Shown here: positions 6,995 to 14,255 of the stretch, in pieces
How the letters are laid out: each line of letters opens with the position of its first letter
Position numbering within the stretch: the stretch's first letter is position 1
NCBI GenBank assembly: GCA_021799715.1
Contig: JAJYZY010000043.1
Span: 1 to 18,114, forward strand
Direction: 5' to 3'
Origin: Planctomycetota bacterium
GTDB lineage: Bacteria; Planctomycetota; Phycisphaerae; WQYP01
Length of the DNA stretch: 18,114 nucleotides
Notes under the pieces: generated by a model
Told to the model about the DNA's origin: nothing
Seen by the model: the letters and a program-made list of their open reading frames with translations, nothing else
Database searches by the model: none
Translations under genes and position numbers: made by a program

Positions 6995-7776
6995 CGCTGC
7001 TGGTGGAGCCAAACATGCAGGCCTCGTCCAATGCCCCGGCTGATGCGCTGACGGTATGGGGATATTCCCCATCCGCACTGCACGACCTGTTCTGGCTTTC
7101 CAGGGAAATTGCCGTTGTGCGGCCCGGTTCCACGGAACCCCTCCCGCCGCATGCGCGGCTGTTCATGCTGGTTCCGGCGGGCAAATTATTCCGCGTGCAT
7201 CTGCGGCTTGTACTTGATCAATTGTTCTGGACACCGCGCGCGATGTACCTGATCGGTCTGAATTCTCCAGCGCCGCGCCGAGCCGCGCCCGGATCACAGG
7301 GGAAAATACCGTCCAATGACCAGCCGCCCGGCAGCCCGGCATCGGCCATCGCTGGTTGCGTCAAGAACTGTCATGCCGCTGCCCGCATGGCGGTTACACC
7401 ACAGCGGGAGATTGCTGAATACTGGCGTACCAGCGGCACAATGGATAATGTATGGATTCGGCTGCGGAGACAATATCCGGATTTCGGTTCCATCAGGGTG
7501 CCGGGCATCGCCTACGCAACCGATGGTTGCCAGGCTATGGAATATCTGCGGGCGTTGACGCGGGACTGGCCGGAACCTGAAGCGGCAATTGCCGGCATCA
7601 CCCGTCTGGCGCACCATGTGCATGGACCAATAGGTTTTGATATGTCCATATTAAACAATAAAACGCGACCCCTCTGGATCGGCAAGGGTGCCGACGGCAC
7701 AGCTTCCACGGCGAATGTCATACCTGATGCCGTTTCACCCGATGCCGCAACTCAACACATTAGCGCGAGGAAATAA
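6991..7776 (+). CDS. Unrecognised protein coupled to the kinase gene
   Basis: A 261-residue protein whose ATG overlaps the kinase stop codon (ATGA, 6991-6994) and whose stop overlaps the next ATG (TAATG). It is therefore translated as part of this operon. I do not recognise a family. The N-terminal third (about residues 20-90) has regular hydrophobic and aromatic periodicity (VWGYSPSALHDLFWLSREIA, later LFMLVPAGKLFRVHLRLVL). Residues 91-120 are rich in Pro, Ala, Ser and Gly and look like a linker, and the C-terminal half is mixed. There is no signal peptide or membrane segment, so it is probably cytoplasmic. From position alone it may help the kinase or the glycan assembly complex; that is a guess. 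Confidence 0.75.
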   Translation: MTLLVEPNMQASSNAPADALTVWGYSPSALHDLFWLSREIAVVRPGSTEPLPPHARLFMLVPAGKLFRVHLRLVLDQLFWTPRAMYLIGLNSPAPRRAAPGSQGKIPSNDQPPGSPASAIAGCVKNCHAAARMAVTPQREIAEYWRTSGTMDNVWIRLRRQYPDFGSIRVPGIAYATDGCQAMEYLRALTRDWPEPEAAIAGITRLAHHVHGPIGFDMSILNNKTRPLWIGKGADGTASTANVIPDAVSPDAATQHISARK

Positions 7777-10700
7777 TGAACTCACGACAACGCATGAAAC
7801 GCCGCCTGCTGATACTCGCGGTCATCATTCTGGCTATCGTTGTGCTGGGCGGTGCCTTGGTCATATACCGCAAGCACCGCATTCATGAGCACTTCCTGCA
7901 ACTGCGCGCCCAGGGGTTGGCCGCGGTCAAAGCGAAAAATTATGAATTGGCCCTGGGGGATCTCGGAGCATACCTTGGGCAGGACCCCACGGATTTACCC
8001 TCTCTGGAGGGCTATGCCGCCGCCAGCTTGAAAGTTCCGCAGCCCGGCGGAAAAAATCTGTATCAGGCCGCTTCGGTTATCAAGCAGATTCTTTACCAAA
8101 AGCCCAATGATCTTAAGTATCAGCAGAAGCTGGTAAAATTGCTGGCTGAACTGAATTACAATGTGGAATGTGTTTCATTGGCCCATCAGATACTGGCGAA
8201 AAATCCTGATAATTTGCCCGCACTGGAATCCGAATCCCAGGCCTATGGCAGACTGCGCAAATTCAGGCGTGCTTTTGCCGCCGCCGACAAAGCATTCCAG
8301 CTATCCCCCGATCGCATTGAAAACGGATTTCTCGCCCTGGACATGTTGTATCAACGGCAATTGCCGACCGGCACGCTGACCAGTTGGGCGGATAAATTTC
8401 TCGCGAAGGCTCCGACAAATCCGGTCTATCAGGTTCTTGGAAGCGCCGCGGCCGCGTTGGCCGGGCAGCCGGAGCAGGCCAGACATCTGGCGCTTCAGGC
8501 CGCTGCTAATCCGAATCTTCCCGAGGGCGTTATTTTACCGTTGGTGCGGCAACTCGATTCCCTGCGGCTTTATAATCAGGCTACTGTGGTGCTGGAACAT
8601 TCTGTCCGCCACGGCGCATCAGTCGGCATTTTAGAAGCCTTGTGCGAACGGCTTTATCAACAAGGACATGATGCCGAAGTGCTGAAACTCACAGTCTCAA
8701 AATCGACGGGCCATCCGCTGCTTTTGGCGTATCGCGCGCGATCACTGCTGCGCCTGGATCATCCGCGCCGCGCGGTGCGGGTGCTCAACGTGCTGAAAAT
8801 AATTAAAACTCCCGTTGCCGCCCAATGGTATGCCGTTCTGAATCTGCAAGTGCATCCGAATGTATCGGATTTAACGCGGATGAAAATTCTCCGCACTGCC
8901 GCCTCCACTTTTCCGGGACAGGCTTATTTTGCCGATCTGCTGGGTACCGGATATCAACAGGTTGGCGAATTGGAACTCGCCTTGATTCAGTGGCAAAATG
9001 CCGCCCGTCTGGCACCAACCTGGCCGACGCCCATTCTGCACCTGGCCATGGGGCTGGCGCGGGCGGGACATCTCAAAGCCGCGGAATTACTGGTCAAACA
9101 TGCCGCGGAACTGGCACCCGACAGCAGACAAGTACTGACAGACCGCATCCGACTTCTGGCCACGGCGACCGCCGTCAACAATCCGCGGCGGGTAGAAGCC
9201 CTGCTGAATATGATTCACAATTTGCAGCGACAATTTCCCGGAAGGCCGATTCTGCTGGCGGAACAAATTCGCTCTCTTGTCGTATTAAAACAACTGGCGG
9301 CGGCCCGCAATATCATTGCCGCCGCGCTGGTCGCGAAGCCCCCGCATAAACTTTCCACGCTTCTGGGTTTGTATGCCATCAATCGAGTTAACAAACTGGG
9401 AATGGGACAAGCAATATTAACTGCGGCGGAAAAGTCCTACGGCCTGCGCCCGCGCATCGCCCTGGCTTATGCTGGACGATTGTTGCAGGCCAAACACCCC
9501 CGGCAGGCGATGGCCTATCTGAAAGCGCACCGCCAAACATCAGGTCCCGCGGCTGGACAATGGGACCTGGCCATGGCGGAATACCTGTCCGCCACAAAAA
9601 ATTCCACCGCTCCAAAAGCATGGAAGAAAGCCGCCGCGGCGGATGCGGACAATGCCCATGCCCAATGGTTGGCTCTATCCGTGCCGAGCCTGCAGACTGA
9701 TCGCACATTTATCTTGAATACGTTTGCCAATCTACAAGCCATTATCGGCAACAATGGGTTTTCCTGGAAAATGGCCAAAGCCGGCTGGCTGATTAATCAC
9801 AGCCGCGGTAAAAAAGATCTACTGGCCGCCCGGAAATTGCTTACCCAAACCATACGCACCTCACCTGATGTGCTCCTGCCGCATTTACTGCTGGCGCAAA
9901 TTGATCTCAAAACTTCCGACAAGGTTGATGCCATCAGCCAGCTTCAAGTCGCGGCGGCGTTGGCACCGCAAAATGCCGGTGTGGCCCTGCAACTTGCGCA
10001 GCTCTATCAAAGTGAAGGTGACAGCGAACATGCCCGCCAATATCTGCAACAAGTGGCAAATTCCCCGGTGGCAACACCGGCCCAGCAGCGGCAGGCGGCG
10101 GCATTATTCGTTGCCGACGGACAGGCCGGCGCGGCCATTGATTTGTTGCGCCGTTCGCGGCAGGCCGGGAAATCCAACCCCGGTGATAATTTAATTCTCG
10201 CCGAGCTCTATCAGCAGCAAGGCCGTGATGCATCCGCGGCCCGCCTGTATAAACAATTGCTTAAAACCCCCAACGCGGCAATCATCGCCGCCGCCAGCCG
10301 CTTTTATGCCCAGCGCAATGAACATGCGAAAGCACTGCGAACTCTGGCCTTGCTTAAGAATGTGAAACTTCCCGCCGGGATTGCCGCACTGATTTACGGT
10401 GATTATTACGCAGATTCCGGCAATAGCCAGCAGGCACTGGCGTCGTATCAGTCCGCCGTCACGGCCGCACCGAAAAACCAGGCCGCCTGGTACCGTTTGC
10501 TGGCCCTGAACATGCGGCTGGGCGATGTCAAAGCGGTGAAGGAAACGGTCGATTCTGCCGTTTCCGCCCTGCCTGATGATAAGACGCTGGCTTTTGTAAA
10601 AGACAATCTTGGAACCATCAATCCTCTGATTAATAATGTCATCCTGCGGCCCCTTGCGGTGGCGCTGTTGGCCAATCCACCGGTGGTCGCGGCACAAAAT

Positions 10701-11924
10701 GTGGTGCAGATTGTTGGCACATCCGCGGCCGCCAAACCTAAACTTGTTGATTTTGCGGCACAACTTGCCGGATTGGCCAGACAACATCCGCGTTTTGCCG
10801 CATTGCAAAATGCCGCCGCGCAGTTTCTGATTTCCGCCGGACATCCCGGTCAAGCGGCGGTCGTAGCACTTGGAGCCGTGCGCATGTTCCCAACGGGCAT
10901 TACGCCCGCGCGTCTGGCCGCCGTGGCTTTTGCCGCGTCGCACCAGTGGTCGCAAGCCTTAAGCGCCGCTCAAACCTGGGCACACCGCAGCGCCGCCAAC
11001 CCCACATCAGCCATCGTTCTGGAGGCTGTGGCCTATCTGAACTTGTCAGAACCCAATGCGGCGGTCCGAACGCTGCAGCCCTATCTGAACACCGCATTGA
11101 AAAATCCGGCGGGTGATCCCGGCGTTATTGCGGCCTATCTGCAATCGCAAATTGCACTTAACAACATGACGGAATTAAAACGTGTGTTGCTGCCATTGCT
11201 GGCCGATTCGCCAAACTGGCGGCAATTTGCCGTCAACATAGCCAGCCGCGAATTACCCGCCCCAATTGCCACGCTGTGGCTGCAACGCGTGGCCGCAGCC
11301 ACGCCGGCCAACAAGCTCATTGAACAATTGCAGTTGGCACAAGGCTATTGGGCGTTGGGCCAGCGCGTTGGAGACAGTGCCGATCTTAATAAGTCCGCGA
11401 TGCTGCTGGCCAATTTGCTGAAAACCGGAAATATGCCGCCGGCTCAGCGGGGTGACATACTCTCTGAATTGGCCACGGTGCAACTCTCGGCCGGGCAAAC
11501 TGCTGTGGCGATCACCAATTATCAAAACGCGTTGAAGCTCAACGGCAATTTGCCCGTGGCGCAGAACAATCTGGCCATGCTGATGCTGCGGCAGCCGGAT
11601 ACAGACCTCGCGCAGGCGCGGTCGTTGGCTCAAGCCGCGGTAAAACATGCGCCTGCCGTTGCCGCATATTGGGACACGCTGGCGCTGGTGCAATCCCGAA
11701 TGGGCGATACCAAATCCGCCATTCATTCAATCAGTTCCGCAATAAATCTGGATCAGGCTGATCCGGAATGGAATGTGGATCTCGCCCGCATCCTGGTGCG
11801 TGCCGGTGAGCTTCAGCAGGCTGCTGCTGTGTTGCGGAAAATCGACCCGCAGAAATTAAATTCCCCGCAGGTGCCGGCCAGTGCCAGAAAACATTACGAC
11901 GCACTGATGCAAAAGGTAAAATGA
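7776..11924 (+). CDS. Giant TPR protein, membrane anchored
   Basis: A 1382-residue protein with one N-terminal membrane anchor (about residues 10-31, LLILAVIILAIVVLGGALVI) and no lipobox Cys. Almost the whole remainder is Ala/Leu-rich helical repeats of TPR type. Examples are NYELALGDLGAYLGQDPTD near the start and GQTAVAITNYQNALKLN near the end. Family members beside exosortase loci include PrsT-like TPR lipoproteins of about 900 residues, and AlgK and BcsC are TPR proteins of other exopolysaccharide machines. This one is longer and anchored differently. A periplasmic scaffold joining the inner-membrane synthesis complex to export partners is the likely role. The start is supported by AGGA 4 nt upstream and by the 1-nt overlap with the preceding stop. 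No Trp- or Cys-based catalytic motif was seen. Confidence 0.88.
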   Translation: MNSRQRMKRRLLILAVIILAIVVLGGALVIYRKHRIHEHFLQLRAQGLAAVKAKNYELALGDLGAYLGQDPTDLPSLEGYAAASLKVPQPGGKNLYQAASVIKQILYQKPNDLKYQQKLVKLLAELNYNVECVSLAHQILAKNPDNLPALESESQAYGRLRKFRRAFAAADKAFQLSPDRIENGFLALDMLYQRQLPTGTLTSWADKFLAKAPTNPVYQVLGSAAAALAGQPEQARHLALQAAANPNLPEGVILPLVRQLDSLRLYNQATVVLEHSVRHGASVGILEALCERLYQQGHDAEVLKLTVSKSTGHPLLLAYRARSLLRLDHPRRAVRVLNVLKIIKTPVAAQWYAVLNLQVHPNVSDLTRMKILRTAASTFPGQAYFADLLGTGYQQVGELELALIQWQNAARLAPTWPTPILHLAMGLARAGHLKAAELLVKHAAELAPDSRQVLTDRIRLLATATAVNNPRRVEALLNMIHNLQRQFPGRPILLAEQIRSLVVLKQLAAARNIIAAALVAKPPHKLSTLLGLYAINRVNKLGMGQAILTAAEKSYGLRPRIALAYAGRLLQAKHPRQAMAYLKAHRQTSGPAAGQWDLAMAEYLSATKNSTAPKAWKKAAAADADNAHAQWLALSVPSLQTDRTFILNTFANLQAIIGNNGFSWKMAKAGWLINHSRGKKDLLAARKLLTQTIRTSPDVLLPHLLLAQIDLKTSDKVDAISQLQVAAALAPQNAGVALQLAQLYQSEGDSEHARQYLQQVANSPVATPAQQRQAAALFVADGQAGAAIDLLRRSRQAGKSNPGDNLILAELYQQQGRDASAARLYKQLLKTPNAAIIAAASRFYAQRNEHAKALRTLALLKNVKLPAGIAALIYGDYYADSGNSQQALASYQSAVTAAPKNQAAWYRLLALNMRLGDVKAVKETVDSAVSALPDDKTLAFVKDNLGTINPLINNVILRPLAVALLANPPVVAAQNVVQIVGTSAAAKPKLVDFAAQLAGLARQHPRFAALQNAAAQFLISAGHPGQAAVVALGAVRMFPTGITPARLAAVAFAASHQWSQALSAAQTWAHRSAANPTSAIVLEAVAYLNLSEPNAAVRTLQPYLNTALKNPAGDPGVIAAYLQSQIALNNMTELKRVLLPLLADSPNWRQFAVNIASRELPAPIATLWLQRVAAATPANKLIEQLQLAQGYWALGQRVGDSADLNKSAMLLANLLKTGNMPPAQRGDILSELATVQLSAGQTAVAITNYQNALKLNGNLPVAQNNLAMLMLRQPDTDLAQARSLAQAAVKHAPAVAAYWDTLALVQSRMGDTKSAIHSISSAINLDQADPEWNVDLARILVRAGELQQAAAVLRKIDPQKLNSPQVPASARKHYDALMQKVK

Positions 11925-12169
11925 GAATTCACCGCGCTGCGTTGTTTCCCATGAAGACAGCCATCGGAACGGATGTTGTCGCCGGTTGCAACAGGCATTG
12001 AGCCGGTCCATCATTAACTTCCGATTTTCCGATGGCATTGCGGCCAACCGACCGCGGGTTGCCACCGCGCGGTTGGGTGAATCCATCGGGACAGCTATTG
12101 CACAAGCCTTCAAACGAATCAGGGCAAAGTTCTTCATCAGTGTAACGTCCAACTTTCAGGTTCAAAATT
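11925..12169. other. Intergenic gap before ABC permease gene
   Basis: 245 bp. A small TTG-started frame (11986-12177, 63 codons) runs into the permease gene and contains a plausible-looking helix (ARLGESIGTAIAQAFKRI), but it has no clear ribosome binding site and no recognised family. I leave it uncalled. No convincing terminator or promoter was found, so read-through from the upstream genes is possible. Confidence 0.4.
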
Positions 12170-13135
12170 ATGACTGAATCGGTGTATCAAAAAACAGATG
12201 TTGTTCCGGCGAACCCGCCCGCAAATGCGGCAACCCCGGAGCATTCTGATAATTTAATCAGCGGCCACAGCCCCTCGGCTGAAAGCCCGCCGCCGTCTGT
12301 GCCGCACCTGGTTTTGCGGCCCGGATCGGCGTGGCATCTGGTGGATCTGGCGGAGGTCTGGTACTTCCGCGATCTGCTGTTCAGCTTCGCCGGCCGTGAT
12401 TTGAAGCTGCGTTACAAACAGACCGCCCTGGGGATCATCTGGGTGGTGTTGCAACCGTTGCTGGCTGCGGGAATATTTACGTTTGTATTTGGCTTCATTG
12501 CCAAAATCAAAAATCACGGCATACCCATGATGGCCTTCTCCTTCGCGAGCCTGCTGGCGTGGAATCTCTTTGCCAACACGCTCAACCGCATCAGCACCTG
12601 CATGGTTGCGAACGCCAATATGATCTCCAAAGTTTACTTCCCCCGCATTATTCTGCCGCTGTCCATTACGCCATCCACATTGGTGGATTTCTGTGTCGGG
12701 TCTGTGATGCTGATTCCCATCATGCTGTTTTTCCACCTTGTGCCGACGTGGGGCCTGCTGCTGTTGCCGGTTTGGGTGGCTTTGATTCTGACCATGGCGG
12801 TGGGTATTGGAATGATCGCTTCCGCTTTGGCGGTAAGTTATCGTGATATCCAATATATTCTGCCGATTTTTATGCAGATGCTGCTCTATGCCAGTCCCGT
12901 CGCGTACTCGCTTTCACATTTGACCGCTCTGCGTAAAACCCATCCGATTATTGCCACGGTATTTTCGTTCAACCCCTTAAATGGGATATTGTCATCGTTT
13001 CGGTGGAGCGTCTTCGGCGGCCATCCGCTGTCGATCATGCCGCTGCTTTGGAGCATCGCCGCGGCCATCATCGCCGGTCTCATTGGCTTGTTCACATTCA
13101 AGCGGCTGGAAAGCCGCTTCGCGGACGTGATTTAA
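12170..13135 (+). CDS. ABC-2 type polysaccharide export permease
   Basis: A 321-residue permease of the Wzm/TagG/KpsM type. A Pro/Ala-rich cytoplasmic N-terminus of about 50 residues precedes the family entry segment (WYFRDLLFSFAGRDLKLRYK, then TALGIIWVVLQPLL). About six membrane helices follow. Such permeases pair with a Wzt-like ATPase to move undecaprenyl-linked glycan across the inner membrane. No ATPase gene occurs anywhere in the window, although it normally lies directly next to the permease; the next gene here is a toxin. ATG 12170 has AGG 9 nt upstream. After the stop, 13136-13254 shows no feature that I can name. Confidence 0.88.
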   Translation: MTESVYQKTDVVPANPPANAATPEHSDNLISGHSPSAESPPPSVPHLVLRPGSAWHLVDLAEVWYFRDLLFSFAGRDLKLRYKQTALGIIWVVLQPLLAAGIFTFVFGFIAKIKNHGIPMMAFSFASLLAWNLFANTLNRISTCMVANANMISKVYFPRIILPLSITPSTLVDFCVGSVMLIPIMLFFHLVPTWGLLLLPVWVALILTMAVGIGMIASALAVSYRDIQYILPIFMQMLLYASPVAYSLSHLTALRKTHPIIATVFSFNPLNGILSSFRWSVFGGHPLSIMPLLWSIAAAIIAGLIGLFTFKRLESRFADVI

Positions 13136-13254
13136 TTCGGCCGGCTCTTTGCAATCCCGGCGACATCGGCCCGCCACGGAACGAATGCGGCACCAGGCGC
13201 TTTGCGTCGTAAGTGATTGATCCGGGTTGCCTGACCAAGAGACTTTGCCCGGCG

Positions 13255-13283
13255 TTGACATTATTCTCAGTTGCATACATAAT
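13255..13283 (+). promoter_or_regulatory. Promoter of first toxin-antitoxin module
   Basis: TTGACA (13255-13260), a 17-bp spacer and CATAAT (13278-13283), giving a perfect -35 and a -10 with one mismatch. Predicted transcription start is about 13290, just upstream of the toxin gene. Confidence 0.7.
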
Positions 13284-13292
13284 GTATACAAC
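13270..13292. promoter_or_regulatory. Dyad operator over the first TA promoter
   Basis: A 23-bp imperfect palindrome centred at 13281. The left half is GTTGCATACAT and the right half is ATGTATACAAC; the halves match at 10 of 11 pairs. It covers the -10 box completely. This is the expected place for autorepression by the HTH antitoxin of the HigA family, alone or with its toxin. Confidence 0.7.
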
Positions 13293-13312
13293 GGTTGGAG
13301 TGCATTGAATCG

Positions 13313-13621
13313 GTGCGTGTTGTCGCCCTGAAAAGACTTCGATGTTTCTGGGAGGAATTTCCAGATGCCCGGAATGCATTGCTTAGATGGTACGGCGATG
13401 TGGAAGCGGCGAATTGGGGCCATTTCCAGGATGTTCGTCGCATGTACACTACGGTGGATACATGCAAAGTCGCCAGTGGAAACACCGTTACAATATTCGA
13501 TGTCGGCGGAAATAAATATCGGCTTATTGCCGCGGTACATTACAATACCGGAATGGTTTATGTATTGCGGATAATGACCCACAGCGATTATGACCGCGGA
13601 AATTGGAAAAAGCAGTTATGA
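13313..13621 (+). CDS. HigB-type mRNA interferase toxin
   Basis: A 102-residue toxin of the HigB family (RelE superfamily), which cleaves mRNA, usually on the ribosome. Family landmarks are the N-terminal RVVALKRLRCFWEEFPDA, the central WGHFQDVRRMY, the core FDVGGNKYRLIAAVHY and the late THSDYDRGNW. I chose GTG 13313 because the family begins at that strand (V/I-R-V-x-x-K-R-L) and GGAG lies upstream within the predicted transcript. The spacing of 12 nt is long, and a TTG at 13295 would leave no room for a leader. It overlaps the antitoxin start by 4 nt (ATGA). Confidence 0.85.
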   Translation: MRVVALKRLRCFWEEFPDARNALLRWYGDVEAANWGHFQDVRRMYTTVDTCKVASGNTVTIFDVGGNKYRLIAAVHYNTGMVYVLRIMTHSDYDRGNWKKQL

Positions 13622-14082
13622 AATTAATGATCTCACCCGTGGCCCGGCGTTACACGAATCAATCCACTCGGCGATTCACGCAACAGAGTCGCCGCAGCTA
13701 CATGGAATTAATTGCCGCATTCCCGCTGGTTCCCATTTGCTCGGAGCAGCAATATGACGCCTCCATTGCCGTGCTGGATTCCCTCGCCGTGCGGGACGAG
13801 TCGTCACTGGATTCCGGGACGGCGGCATATCTGGCCGGGCTGACGCAATTTGTGCGGGACTACGAACGCGAACGCCACGCGATTGCGGCGGAATCGTTGC
13901 CCCCATTGGAGATGCTGCAACATTTGATGAAGCAAGCCGGCATGACCGCCGCGGACCTTGGCCGAATTGTCGGCAATCGCGGGCTGGCCAGCCAGATCCT
14001 GCTGGGAAAGAGAACCATCAGCAAAGCCAACATCCGGAAAATTGCGGAATATTTCCATATCGACCCCGGAATGCTCCTGTAG
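13618..14082 (+). CDS. HigA-type HTH antitoxin
   Basis: A 154-residue antitoxin. The N-terminal part is helical and Arg-rich. The C-terminal third (about residues 100-154) is an XRE-type helix-turn-helix (MTAADLGRIVGNRGLASQIL, then RTISKANIRKIAEYF), typical of HigA proteins that bind the toxin and repress their own promoter. I chose ATG 13618 because it overlaps the toxin stop as ATGA; a TTG at 13603 lies inside the toxin gene. It sits downstream of the toxin, the usual order for higBA. The following 173 bp (14083-14255) contains no recognised gene. Confidence 0.85.
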   Translation: MKLMISPVARRYTNQSTRRFTQQSRRSYMELIAAFPLVPICSEQQYDASIAVLDSLAVRDESSLDSGTAAYLAGLTQFVRDYERERHAIAAESLPPLEMLQHLMKQAGMTAADLGRIVGNRGLASQILLGKRTISKANIRKIAEYFHIDPGMLL

Positions 14083-14255
14083 GTCAACCACCGCGGGCGG
14101 AATTGCAGAGCTTCCAAAGTTATTAATCCCGGGTCACTGGGTGTATCGCCACATTCCGATAACGGCGCACCGGTTTTCAGCACCGGCCAAAGTTGTCCGC
14201 CGTAACGGTCTAAACAAATACAGACTGTCAGGGTAGAAAGAGTAAGGGAGAATCC

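Noticed and set aside
10191..10955. Minus-strand open frame (254 codons) inside the giant TPR gene
   Set aside because: It is antisense to a continuous TPR coding region and its translation is Gly/Arg/Cys-rich with no domain.
11986..12177. Small 63-codon frame before the ABC permease
   Set aside because: TTG start without a ribosome binding site, overlap with the permease start, and no recognised family; it remains possible but unsupported.
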